DNA of 64,000 nucleotides from Glaciecola sp947496235 (GTDB lineage: Bacteria > Pseudomonadota > Gammaproteobacteria > Enterobacterales > Alteromonadaceae): contig NZ_JBLWFH010000002.1 of assembly GCF_050306235.1 (NCBI RefSeq), forward strand, positions 310,001-374,000, written 5' to 3'. Position numbers and translations under genes: made by a program. Positions within the stretch are counted from its first letter, which is position 1. Each line of letters begins with the position of its first letter. The notes under the pieces were generated by a model, which did not search any database, was not told where the DNA came from, and saw only the letters and a list, made by a program, of their open reading frames with translations. Positions 18,049 to 26,516 of this stretch are shown piece after piece.

Positions 18049-18857
18049 TGCTTAGGGCGATTATTGTGGATGACGAGCCACTTGCATTAGGCGTATTGCG
18101 ATCCAAATTATCCAAAACCCATCAAGTGGAGATTATCGCCCAATGTAAAAATGGTCGAGAGGCCGTTGAAGCTGCACTTACCCACGCCCCCGACGTGATG
18201 TTTTTAGATATTCAAATGCCTGGTCTTGATGGCTTAGGTGTAGTGAAACGACTGCAAGATGATGCATTACCACTAATAGTGTTTACCACCGCCTTTGAGC
18301 AGTACGCGATAGATGCCTTTGATTTGCACGCTGTCGACTATATTTTAAAGCCAATTGATCAGGAGCGTATTGATCGCGCGGTAATACGAGTGAAAGAAAG
18401 ATTAGCTATGCAACCAGCAATATCTAATAAATCTGGCATCATTGGCGCAATTGGCGAAATACGAAAATACAACGGTCGTGAAGATAAAGAAGCTTCCACA
18501 TTATGGAGTGATGAGGACGCAGAACAGAAAAAAATTCTAATCAAAGAACGTGACGAAATTGTCCTTTTAGAACAGGATGATATTGCCTGGATGGATGCTG
18601 CAGGCGATTATGTTTGCGTACATGCCAAGGGTGAAACCTACATCAAAAGAAGCACCTTAAAAGAGCTATTGAGCCAGTTAGACACAGAAAAATTTAAACG
18701 TGTTCATCGCTCAACCATAGTCAATTTAAATTATGTCGAAAAAGTACTTCCTCACACAAAAGGAGAGTTTTTTTTAGTTTTGCAGCAAGATCAAAAACTC
18801 AAGGTATCTCGTAATTATAGGGACGCAATTAAACAGTTTTTACAGGCGGGCGTATAA
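18045..18857 (+). CDS. LytTR-family response regulator
   Basis: A 270-residue regulator with a receiver domain (1-120; acidic pocket D9/D10, phospho-acceptor D55, late Lys in ILKPID). A variable linker rich in charged residues follows, and then a LytTR DNA-binding domain (about 165-268, motifs HAKGETYIKRSTL and FKRVHRSTIVN). LytTR proteins bind short direct repeats upstream of targets. The ATGA overlap with the kinase makes the pair certain. The likely targets are the GH16/TonB genes, but this is inferred only from adjacency. Confidence 0.92.
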   Translation: MMLRAIIVDDEPLALGVLRSKLSKTHQVEIIAQCKNGREAVEAALTHAPDVMFLDIQMPGLDGLGVVKRLQDDALPLIVFTTAFEQYAIDAFDLHAVDYILKPIDQERIDRAVIRVKERLAMQPAISNKSGIIGAIGEIRKYNGREDKEASTLWSDEDAEQKKILIKERDEIVLLEQDDIAWMDAAGDYVCVHAKGETYIKRSTLKELLSQLDTEKFKRVHRSTIVNLNYVEKVLPHTKGEFFLVLQQDQKLKVSRNYRDAIKQFLQAGV

Positions 18858-18948
18858 ATTCCTTTAGAGTAAACGCAGACATTCGGTTTTTCCTTTAAAT
18901 GATTTATACTGCTTAAATATTTCCTTCCAATAACATTTGGCCACACAC

Positions 18949-20259
18949 ATGACCATTGATTCCATAAAAACAACATTACAAGGGTATTGGGATACGGCGT
19001 TAGCGCACATAACGGATCCTTCAGTACACCTTCAGGCCGTGAGTGTAATTTCAGTTTATATTGTTGCCTTTTTCTTGGCCAGAATCTTTCGTAATGCCAT
19101 GCCTGTAACCCGTAATAAGCCAAGTGAATCAAGTCACTCGATTCAGATGTTGGCGTATAAATTAGGTAAATTTTTCTTTCCTATAGTAGCCATTGTCTTA
19201 CTAAAGGTTTCTACTGTATTAGGTGCTCAGTTCCAGTTTGATGCATGGTTGTTGAATATTGCCTTGGTCATTGCGGTGATGATTTTTCTCAATTCCGCTA
19301 TTGAAGAGTTTGTGAAAAGCGACAACTTAACGCTGTTTCTGCGATTTATAGTATTACCTATCGTTTTTCTGCATCTTATTGGTGTGTTGCCATTCTTTAC
19401 TCAGGCACTTTCAAGCGTTTCATTAAATATTGGCAATATCGAAGTTTCACTTTATGGCTTAGTCAGGGTTGTAGTTTTTGGCGCCTTGCTATTTTGGATG
19501 GGACGAGCATCCAATTCGATTGGTCAAAATATTATTCGTAATCATAAGACTCTAGATATCAGTACCAAAGAGGTTTTTGCCAAGTTATTTGAGGTTGCCC
19601 TGTTCTGTGTCATTTTCTTGCTTCTACTCAATATCATGGGCATAAACCTAACTGCCTTGGCAGTCTTTGGTGGTGCAGTAGGTGTTGGGCTTGGATTAGG
19701 TTTACAGTCTATCGCATCTAACTTTATATCGGGCATAATCATTCTGCTCGACAGATCCCTTACTGTAGGAGACTATGTTGAATTGGATGATGGTACCAAG
19801 GGTTTTGTTCGCGAATTTAAAATGCGCTATGCGGTACTAGAAACCTACGACGGTAAAGATATCCTAGTACCCAACGAGAAGTTTATTAATTCGTTATTGG
19901 TTAACTGGACTCATAAAGATTCTAAGCAGCGATATCGAATTGATTTTTCCGTGGCCTATAAAACCGATATCAGAGCCATGTGTGAAATTGTTAAAGAAGC
20001 GGTAGCCCAGCATCCTCAGGTTATTAGTGGCGAAGATATTCCTTTTGAACTTAGACCAGACTGTGAAATAGACAGCTTCGGGGATTCTGGCGTTAACATG
20101 TTTGTTGAGTTTTGGATGGAAGGTATTGACGACGGCAAGAATCGCGTAGGCGGCGATTTACTATTGATAGTATTTGAAACCTTACGTGAACATAATATTG
20201 AAATTCCATTTCCTCAACGTGAAGTTAAAATTTTGGATACTGGTAAAACACCAGAATAA
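18949..20259 (+). CDS. MscS-family mechanosensitive channel
   Basis: A protein of about 436 residues. Several N-terminal membrane helices precede the conserved pore region: AVFGGAVGVGLGLGLQSIASNFISG is the Gly/Ala-rich TM3 pore helix of MscS. The beta domain then has ILLDRSLTVGDYVEL and VPNEKFI, and an alpha/beta tail follows. MscS channels release solutes on hypo-osmotic shock. I prefer the ATG at 18949 to the TTG four codons upstream; neither has a clear ribosome site. The gene stands alone, 90 bases after the LytTR gene. Confidence 0.9.
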   Translation: MTIDSIKTTLQGYWDTALAHITDPSVHLQAVSVISVYIVAFFLARIFRNAMPVTRNKPSESSHSIQMLAYKLGKFFFPIVAIVLLKVSTVLGAQFQFDAWLLNIALVIAVMIFLNSAIEEFVKSDNLTLFLRFIVLPIVFLHLIGVLPFFTQALSSVSLNIGNIEVSLYGLVRVVVFGALLFWMGRASNSIGQNIIRNHKTLDISTKEVFAKLFEVALFCVIFLLLLNIMGINLTALAVFGGAVGVGLGLGLQSIASNFISGIIILLDRSLTVGDYVELDDGTKGFVREFKMRYAVLETYDGKDILVPNEKFINSLLVNWTHKDSKQRYRIDFSVAYKTDIRAMCEIVKEAVAQHPQVISGEDIPFELRPDCEIDSFGDSGVNMFVEFWMEGIDDGKNRVGGDLLLIVFETLREHNIEIPFPQREVKILDTGKTPE

Positions 20260-20306
20260 ATTTCACATAAGCTTTTAATAGTCAGGGAATTTCACCTTTA
20301 GTTGAC

Positions 20307-20334
20307 TGAACACCAAGTATCTTCTTGGTGTTCA
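20307..20334 (+). other. Hairpin in front of the outer-membrane barrel gene
   Basis: A perfect 11-base stem (TGAACACCAAG / CTTGGTGTTCA) with a six-base loop ends 22 bases before the ATG at 20356. It has no T run. It may end MscS transcripts or shape the leader of the barrel mRNA. Confidence 0.5.
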
Positions 20335-20355
20335 TTATTCAACTATGAGGTAAAC

Positions 20356-20934
20356 ATGTATAAACTAATCTCTGCAGCCGCTTTACTAGCTGCTTCCGGC
20401 AGTGTTCTGGCTGCACCTTCTTATGATTTTGTTCAAGTATCCTATGTGCAAACAGAATTTGAAGACCTTAAACCATTTAAACTTAAAGGTTTTGAAATAA
20501 AAGGCAGCATGGAACTAGGTCGCAATTTTTTTGTTCAAGCTAATTATTTCGACACAGAGGATAACATAAGCGAATTTGCTTTAGATATTGAGCGATGCGA
20601 AATCAACTTTGGCTATATTCAGCGTATTTCAGACGTTACCAGTATTGATTATCAAATCGGCTATGGCGAAATTGATATCTTGTTCGACGATAGTGAGCAG
20701 GAATTTAAAGATGGGACTAACTATTACACACCACAGGTTAACTTGCGCCATCATTATTCAGCAAACATTGAAGTCTATGCCGGTTTGGAATGGCAATTAT
20801 GGGACGAGGGTTCTGATCAGAAGGCTTACAAACTAGGCGGTCAATATAATTGGGACAATCTTGCTGTAGGTTCTCAATACACCAAATTTTCAGATTCAGA
20901 AGTCTTTGCTGTTTTCGTCAAATATCAATTCTAA
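20356..20934 (+). CDS. Small outer-membrane beta-barrel protein
   Basis: A 192-residue exported protein: signal peptide to about residue 19 (LAA-PSYDF), then alternating beta strands rich in aromatic residues ending in FVKYQF, the C-terminal aromatic signature for outer-membrane assembly. It resembles eight-stranded barrels found in many vibrios and alteromonads. No ligand or enzymatic residues can be pointed out. The ATG at 20356 has a GAGGTAAAC site; an in-frame TTG at 20302 only lengthens the leader into the hairpin and is rejected. Confidence 0.75.
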   Translation: MYKLISAAALLAASGSVLAAPSYDFVQVSYVQTEFEDLKPFKLKGFEIKGSMELGRNFFVQANYFDTEDNISEFALDIERCEINFGYIQRISDVTSIDYQIGYGEIDILFDDSEQEFKDGTNYYTPQVNLRHHYSANIEVYAGLEWQLWDEGSDQKAYKLGGQYNWDNLAVGSQYTKFSDSEVFAVFVKYQF

Positions 20935-20957
20935 TTTGCCATCTAGCGTTGTATTTG

Positions 20958-21003
20958 CTGTTACTGACCATAAACATCTAGTTATGGGTCAGTAACATTT
21001 CTT
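20958..21003 (+). terminator. Terminator after the barrel gene
   Basis: GTTACTGACC-ATAA (20960-20973) pairs with TTATGGGTCAGTAAC (20982-20996) with one unpaired base, followed by ATTTCTTT. This is a strong stem placed 25 bases after the stop. Confidence 0.7.
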
Positions 21004-21111
21004 TACACAGAAATTTCACTTTCACTAAATTACGACTGTATACTTTGCTTTTTGTTATCATAATGCACTCATTGGTGTTGCGTTGATCGTCTATAAAGAG
21101 CAAAGGACAGC

Positions 21112-21786
21112 ATGAATAAATCACAGAAATACGGCGCATTGGCAGCCATTGTGTGTGCTGCAAGCTTCATTATTGGATTGTCGCTGATATTAATCCTAGT
21201 GCCTGATTTCAATCAGGGTGCAGATCAAAGACTCGATATCATCAAAGAGCATGCTTTGTTAATGCAAGTTTGGTATTTCTTGGTTTACATTGTATTTGCC
21301 ATCAGTGTACTCATCTTAACAAAAAGCATATTGGTTAAAGAGAAAAGAGAACATTCTGCACTAGAACAAGTTACTACCATCGTCAGCTACCTTTGGGCAA
21401 GTTACATTGTAGTCAGCGGATTAATTGCTATCGTTTCCATTCAGTTTATCTCGTCGAGTACTGACGCTTTTACATTGAATTCAACAGACCTTTGGCAAGA
21501 TATTTATAAAATTCAAATGGGTCTCGGTGAGGGCGTTGAATGGGTTGCAGCAATTTGGGTGTTACTTGTTAACGCTTGTCTTCACCAAGGAAATCGGTTT
21601 AATCGTTCACTGATTATCTTTGGTGTAATCACTAGCATATTCGGCTTAGCTACCTTAATTCCTTCGTTGACAGAAGTGGGTGCTATATTTGGATTGTTAC
21701 AAACCCTTTGGTTTTTGTGGGTATGTCTGTTGTTATTTAAAGGTTTTCGTGAAACTAGAGATAATGGCGATATAATAGGAGCATAG
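21112..21786 (+). CDS. Multi-pass membrane protein of unknown function
   Basis: A 224-residue protein with about six hydrophobic helices (roughly 10-30, 50-72, 86-110, 140-160, 168-188, 195-217) and short loops. The overall look recalls DUF4386-type proteins, but I cannot confirm the family. The ribosome site is AAAGGA, nine bases before the ATG. It is monocistronic between two terminators. No catalytic motif is visible. Confidence 0.65.
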   Translation: MNKSQKYGALAAIVCAASFIIGLSLILILVPDFNQGADQRLDIIKEHALLMQVWYFLVYIVFAISVLILTKSILVKEKREHSALEQVTTIVSYLWASYIVVSGLIAIVSIQFISSSTDAFTLNSTDLWQDIYKIQMGLGEGVEWVAAIWVLLVNACLHQGNRFNRSLIIFGVITSIFGLATLIPSLTEVGAIFGLLQTLWFLWVCLLLFKGFRETRDNGDIIGA

Positions 21787-21805
21787 ATATCCTATATGGC
21801 AATAT

Positions 21806-21985
21806 CTAGGGAGACGGCCTTAATTCAATGTCTGCTTTAGCTTCAGTAGTTTTCTGCTTTGGTTGGCTTACATCATATGGCTGTGCACCATAGTTCGCAA
21901 GATGCAAAGCAGCTCCGCCCGTGACCACTATACTCAAGGTTAACCCAAGTAGGCTGACAAAAAATAAACAGAGTTTCCGTTTCAA
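21806..21985 (-). CDS. 59-residue membrane-anchored peptide, TTG start
   Basis: A short frame with an ideal ribosome site (AAAAAGGAG, six bases before a TTG start). It encodes a basic N terminus (MKRKLCLFF), one hydrophobic segment to about residue 22 and a polar tail ending in ELRPSP. The layout is that of a small single-pass or exported peptide. It lies between a membrane-protein gene and katG on the minus strand. No homology is recognised; support is the ribosome site plus a coherent signal-anchor pattern. Confidence 0.45.
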   Translation of the reverse strand: MKRKLCLFFVSLLGLTLSIVVTGGAALHLANYGAQPYDVSQPKQKTTEAKADIELRPSP

Positions 21986-22120
21986 ATAAATCTCCTTTTT
22001 ACTTAAAACTTGTAAAGGGTTTGGTTGATATTTGCATTATCGCCTGTTTTTGGCCAAAAGATTTGCCTTATCAACTGAATCATTTGCCTATTCGTACATA
22101 TTTTTGTGTTTTGAATTTAG

Positions 22121-22155
22121 CAGGATTGAGCATGTGTAAAAAATGCTCAATCCTG
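22121..22155 (-). terminator. Hairpin after katG
   Basis: A perfect 13-base inverted repeat (CAGGATTGAGCAT and complement) lies 20 bases after the katG stop. The T run is in the loop on the minus strand rather than after the stem, so it may act as a 3' stabiliser as much as a terminator. Confidence 0.55.
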
Positions 22156-22175
22156 ATCTTTGTATAAGGTTAACG

Positions 22176-24443
22176 TTAATTAAGATCAAAACGATCTAGT
22201 TGCATAACCTTGCTCCAAGCTGCTACGAAATCTTCGGCAAATCTTTGTTGAGCATTGTCGTAGGCATATACTTCTGCCACAGCTCTCAATTCAGAATTTG
22301 AGCCGAAAATTAAATCCACAGGTGTTGCTGAGAATTTTAAGTCGCCGGATTTTCTATCATAACCATGATAAATATTGCCGCCTTGATGTTTCTTCCAAAC
22401 TGTAGACATATCTAACAAGTTAACAAAGAAATCATTATTCAAGGTTCCTGGGTTATCAGTAAATACGCCATGCTTACTGCCATCCCAATTGACATCTAGT
22501 GAACGTAATCCACCAAGTAAAACAGTCATTTCAGGTACGGTTAAATCAAGTTGATCAGCCTTATCTACTAACATTTCCGTTGGTGATCGATAACTCGCTT
22601 GTGCATCGTAATAATTTCTAAAGGCATCAGCACTTGGTTTTAACAGATCAAAGGACGCAACATCTGTTTGCTCTTGCACTGCATCACCTCGACCGGGAGT
22701 AAAGGGCACTTCTACTTTAACACCCGCTTCTTTGGCGGCATTTTCAATTGCCGCTGCGCCTCCGAGTACAATTAAATCAGCCAGAGATACTTTTTTCTTA
22801 CGCGAATCAAAGTCTTGCTTAATTTCTCGAAGTGCCTCTAACACCTGGGCTACTTCATCAGGATTATTTACCTGCCAGTCTTTTTGTGGCGCCAGTGCAA
22901 TTCGGGCACCATTCGCTCCACCTCGATTGTCGCTGGCTCTAAAGGTAGAAGCTGATGCCCAAGCAGTGCGAATTAATGCTTGATTGGAAAGACCTGCATC
23001 TAATATCTTCGACTTCAATTTCCGAATATCACGACTGCTTGGTAAATCATGTTTAACTTCAGGTATAGGATCTTGCCAAATGAGAGTTTCAGACGGCTTT
23101 TCATCCCCTAGTAAAACACTAGCAGGTCCCATATCTCTGTGCGTAAGCTTGTACCATGCTTTGGCAAACGCCAGTCGATATTCCTCTGGGTTTGCTAAAA
23201 AGCGTTCGGCAATTTTCTTATATTCAGGATCAAATTTAAGCGCCAAGTCTGCTGTTGTCATGACGGGAGAATTAAACTTACCCTCTACATGAGCATCAGG
23301 CACTGATTTGTGCATGGATTCATCAGTGGGAATCCATTGAATTGCACCTGCTGGGCTACGCGTTTGTTGCCATTCTAAATTCAATAGATTCGACAAATAC
23401 AATGTAGTCCATTGGGTAGGTGCCTGTGTCCATGCGCCTTCTAAACCACTGGTAATGGTGTCTTCAGAGTGACCTTTACCGCAATTGTTTTTCCAACCTA
23501 AACCTTGCTGTTCAATACCCGCCGCTCCAGGTTCGGCTTCCATACAATCTGCTGGCTTGTGAGCGCCATGCATTTTACCAAAGGTATGACCGCCTGCAAT
23601 AAGTGCAACGGTTTCCTCATCGTTCATTGCCATGCGGCCAAAAGCCACTCTTATATTACGCGCTGAACCCACAGGGTCTGGTTTACCTTTTGGCCCCTCA
23701 GGATTTACGTAGATTAGTCCCATGTGAGTAGCACCTAATGGACGTTGCAGCTTGCCGTCTCGTTCTTCCCGGTCACTGGCAAGCATTTTAACTTCAGGTC
23801 CCCAGTAAACTAAATCGGGCTCCCAATCATCCGCTCGCCCACCTGCGAATCCAAAGGTTTCGAATCCCATGTTTTCTAAAGCAACATTTCCAGTAAGAAT
23901 CATAAGATCGCCCCAAGATAAAGCTTCACCATATTTTTGCTTTATGGGCCATAATAGTCTGCGAGCTTTATCGAGATTTCCGTTGTCAGGCCAGCTATTT
24001 AAAGGGTCAAAACGCATTTGGCCACCAGCGCCACCGCCTCTTCCGTCAAGGGTGCGATAAGTACCAGCGGAATGCCATGACATACGAATGAAGAATGGCC
24101 CATAGTTACCAAAGTCAGCCGGCCACCAATCTTGCGATGTAGTGAGTAAAGTATCTATATCTTTTTTAACCGCGGCTAAATCTAGTGTAGAAAAAGCTTT
24201 TGCATAATTAAAATTTTCACCCAGAGGGTTGGATCTACTGTCATGGTCTCTCAGCGGGGACAAATCCAGTTGATCGGGCCACCAAAAATTATTCGATTTT
24301 GGCGCAAATGTTTTGCTATGACCAGTGCCCATAGCGCCAGCGGGTTTAGTCATTTCTTGATTAGCATTTGCGAACGTAATGTTTGTGCTCAGTGCCAAAG
24401 TGCAAGCGATCACTGATGGCAGAAGTTTTGTACGTATTGTCAT
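22176..24443 (-). CDS. katG: Catalase-peroxidase KatG, exported form
   Basis: A 755-residue bifunctional heme enzyme that removes hydrogen peroxide as catalase and peroxidase. The active site is complete. Distal R120, W123 and H124 lie in FIRMSWHSAG, Y245 in GLIYVNPEG and M271 in GRMAMND; these give the Trp-Tyr-Met cross-link with exactly the spacing known from the family. Proximal H286 lies in AGGHTFG. The degenerate C-terminal peroxidase half is present and full length. A clear signal peptide (about 1-25, ending SNITFANA) indicates a periplasmic enzyme of KatP type rather than the usual cytoplasmic KatG. The ATG follows AGAGGA. Peroxide-responsive control is likely but no operator was proven. 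Confidence 0.95.
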   Translation of the reverse strand: MTIRTKLLPSVIACTLALSTNITFANANQEMTKPAGAMGTGHSKTFAPKSNNFWWPDQLDLSPLRDHDSRSNPLGENFNYAKAFSTLDLAAVKKDIDTLLTTSQDWWPADFGNYGPFFIRMSWHSAGTYRTLDGRGGGAGGQMRFDPLNSWPDNGNLDKARRLLWPIKQKYGEALSWGDLMILTGNVALENMGFETFGFAGGRADDWEPDLVYWGPEVKMLASDREERDGKLQRPLGATHMGLIYVNPEGPKGKPDPVGSARNIRVAFGRMAMNDEETVALIAGGHTFGKMHGAHKPADCMEAEPGAAGIEQQGLGWKNNCGKGHSEDTITSGLEGAWTQAPTQWTTLYLSNLLNLEWQQTRSPAGAIQWIPTDESMHKSVPDAHVEGKFNSPVMTTADLALKFDPEYKKIAERFLANPEEYRLAFAKAWYKLTHRDMGPASVLLGDEKPSETLIWQDPIPEVKHDLPSSRDIRKLKSKILDAGLSNQALIRTAWASASTFRASDNRGGANGARIALAPQKDWQVNNPDEVAQVLEALREIKQDFDSRKKKVSLADLIVLGGAAAIENAAKEAGVKVEVPFTPGRGDAVQEQTDVASFDLLKPSADAFRNYYDAQASYRSPTEMLVDKADQLDLTVPEMTVLLGGLRSLDVNWDGSKHGVFTDNPGTLNNDFFVNLLDMSTVWKKHQGGNIYHGYDRKSGDLKFSATPVDLIFGSNSELRAVAEVYAYDNAQQRFAEDFVAAWSKVMQLDRFDLN

Positions 24444-24461
24444 TGTTGTGTCCTCTGTATG

Positions 24462-24513
24462 ATCAAGGTGTTCAATTTTGTGTGTGCTTTCTTCCCTCGG
24501 CGCCCACCTTGAT
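24462..24513 (-). promoter_or_regulatory. Long-loop inverted repeat in the katG leader
   Basis: ATCAAGGTG (24462-24470) has a perfect complement at 24505-24513, between 19 and 70 bases upstream of the katG ATG. It is either an mRNA hairpin with a 34-base loop or two facing half-sites. The function is unproven. Confidence 0.35.
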
Positions 24514-24730
24514 GATTGTTATTGAAATTAACATCTTCATTACAAAATATAGCAGTGGAAAAAATTTTGGTGTAATGGATTAAAGCGATAGTTGTAATAG
24601 GGAAAATCGATTCAATAAAATACTGATAGAAAATAATGGGTTATGGAGTTAAGAAAAGTGTTATTGCAGCATATCATTAGATGTTTTAGGGTTGTTAGAT
24701 TAGGTAACTCTCCTTCAGGTAAGCATTAAT

Positions 24731-25663
24731 ATGTCATTTAATTTTGACCAGTGGCAAAAAATTCAAAGCATTCAAAGTTTGTGGAGCGGCTATGGAGAAA
24801 TTGCTCGATATCAGTCGGAATTAAATGAGCAAACCATCATTGTAAAAGAGATCAACTTAACTCAAAGTGAAAAGCATCCTCGGGGCTGGAATACGGATAT
24901 CTCTCATCAACGTAAATTATCTTCTTATGCGAATGAAATCTGTTTTTATCGAGAGTTTGCTCATTTAACAAATAGCTTATGTAAGGTGCCTGCTTATATT
25001 CATAGTCAGCAGTCTCAAGAACGCTTATTCTTGATAATGCAGGATTTAGATGCATTAGGATTTACCAAGCGACATGCTGATGGCAATTTGCAAAAGGCTA
25101 AACAAGGCTTAACTTGGTTGGCCAACTTTCACGCAACATTCATGCTGATGGATGCCCCTCAACTTTGGCCAATTGGCACTTATTGGCACTTAAAAACTCG
25201 GCCCGATGAATGGCAAGCAATGCCTATTGGAGAGCTTAAAGATAAGGCCAAAGATATCGACCAGATGTTAAATTCTGCAAGGTTTCAAACCCTTGTTCAT
25301 GGCGACGCTAAGCTGGCAAACTTTTGCTTTCATAACAATGAAGATAAAATCGCCGCCGTGGATTTTCAGTATGTTGGCAAGGGCACACCAGTAAAAGATG
25401 TAGCCTATTTTATTGGGAGTTGTTTTTTCGCTGATCACCTTGATGATTATGCAGATGAACTCTATGAATATTATTTGGAAAAATTATCCGAGGCGTTGTC
25501 ACCAAGATTTTCGCCATCAGAAATACAGGCAATACTAGAGGAATGCCAAGCACTTTATTGCTATGCATGGGCTGACTTCGAGCGCTTTCTGCAAGGTTGG
25601 TCGCCAGGGCATAAGAAGCTGAGTTCTTATTCCGCGAAATTGACTTTTCAAGCCTTAAGATAA
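24731..25663 (+). CDS. Phosphotransferase-like kinase (APH/ecdysteroid-kinase fold)
   Basis: A 310-residue cytoplasmic protein with the kinase-like catalytic loop LVHGDAKLANFCF (catalytic Asp, downstream Asn) and the metal-binding AAVDFQYVGKG segment followed by PVKDVAYFIG. It belongs to the aminoglycoside phosphotransferase / choline kinase superfamily and looks closest to the EcKL-type branch. The substrate is unknown, and nothing nearby points to antibiotic resistance. The AGGTAAGCATTAAT leader gives a weak ribosome site. It is monocistronic and converges on the TauE gene. Confidence 0.75.
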   Translation: MSFNFDQWQKIQSIQSLWSGYGEIARYQSELNEQTIIVKEINLTQSEKHPRGWNTDISHQRKLSSYANEICFYREFAHLTNSLCKVPAYIHSQQSQERLFLIMQDLDALGFTKRHADGNLQKAKQGLTWLANFHATFMLMDAPQLWPIGTYWHLKTRPDEWQAMPIGELKDKAKDIDQMLNSARFQTLVHGDAKLANFCFHNNEDKIAAVDFQYVGKGTPVKDVAYFIGSCFFADHLDDYADELYEYYLEKLSEALSPRFSPSEIQAILEECQALYCYAWADFERFLQGWSPGHKKLSSYSAKLTFQALR

Positions 25664-25681
25664 TAATGAACCCCGACTCCA

Positions 25682-26434
25682 TTATCCTAAGAAAGGGGAG
25701 ATGAGTAGCCTGATGGCGAGTAAGGTGATCAGTATTTTGAAAATGATTGCGAATTTTTCTGCTGGGATTTTGTTGAGTGCTTTTAACCCAATCCAAGTGC
25801 CAATGAAGCCGCTGATAATCATCAAGGCGATTAAACCTAACCAATCAGTGAAAATGAAACCAATAAAACCGAAAGTAAAAATTTTCAGCCCGTGTTGCAT
25901 CGACATGCAGGCAGCGAAAGTCGCGACTATAGCGTGTTTATCTGTGCGTTGAGCATGTAATACAGAAGCAACCAAAGGGCCGGTGGCACCGAGGAACATG
26001 GATAAAAAAGTAGTAATAAAACCAGTGAGGATTTGTAAGCTATTGGGCAGTTCTCTTTTTTTGGGTTTTACTCCCCAAGTAAGCAATAGCACAAACACTG
26101 CGATACTAATTTGAATTACATTCGCGGGCAGTTGCACGATAACAAATATGGAAATTACTGCAGCTAGAATGGCGCCAAAGACGAAGTATGCAAAAATGCC
26201 TTTGTCTAGGTGTCTATGAGTAAGCATCATTCGGTTCGCATTAGAACCAAACTGTACCAATCCATGTACCGGTATCAAGGCACCAATTGGTAGCACATTC
26301 GCCATTAAAATGATCAATAAAAGCCCACCACCAATGCCAAGTGAGGCAGTGACAAATGATGTAATACAGGATGCTAAGATCAAAACAAGGGTGGTTTGAG
26401 GGCTTATAGCTTCCGGAACAAAAAACTCAATCAT
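25682..26434 (-). CDS. TauE/SafE family anion exporter
   Basis: A 250-residue membrane protein with about eight hydrophobic helices. The duplicated TauE/SafE motif shows as LGIGGGLLLIILM near the N terminus and as SMFLGATGPLVASVL in the second half. The family exports sulfite, sulfoacetate or related anions, or imports small organics; which one here is unknown. It is monocistronic and convergent with the kinase-like gene. Confidence 0.85.
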   Translation of the reverse strand: MIEFFVPEAISPQTTLVLILASCITSFVTASLGIGGGLLLIILMANVLPIGALIPVHGLVQFGSNANRMMLTHRHLDKGIFAYFVFGAILAAVISIFVIVQLPANVIQISIAVFVLLLTWGVKPKKRELPNSLQILTGFITTFLSMFLGATGPLVASVLHAQRTDKHAIVATFAACMSMQHGLKIFTFGFIGFIFTDWLGLIALMIISGFIGTWIGLKALNKIPAEKFAIIFKILITLLAIRLLISPFLG

Positions 26435-26516
26435 TGATGCGCGGTACTATGCTTGTGAGCATAAATTTCGTAATATAGAAAAAAACATAATAATAAATAA
26501 ACGACAGGAAAGCATC

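Noticed and set aside
24731..25663. Aminoglycoside resistance gene
   Set aside because: Only the general kinase-fold motifs are shared; the sequence fits a broader phosphotransferase group and no resistance context is seen.
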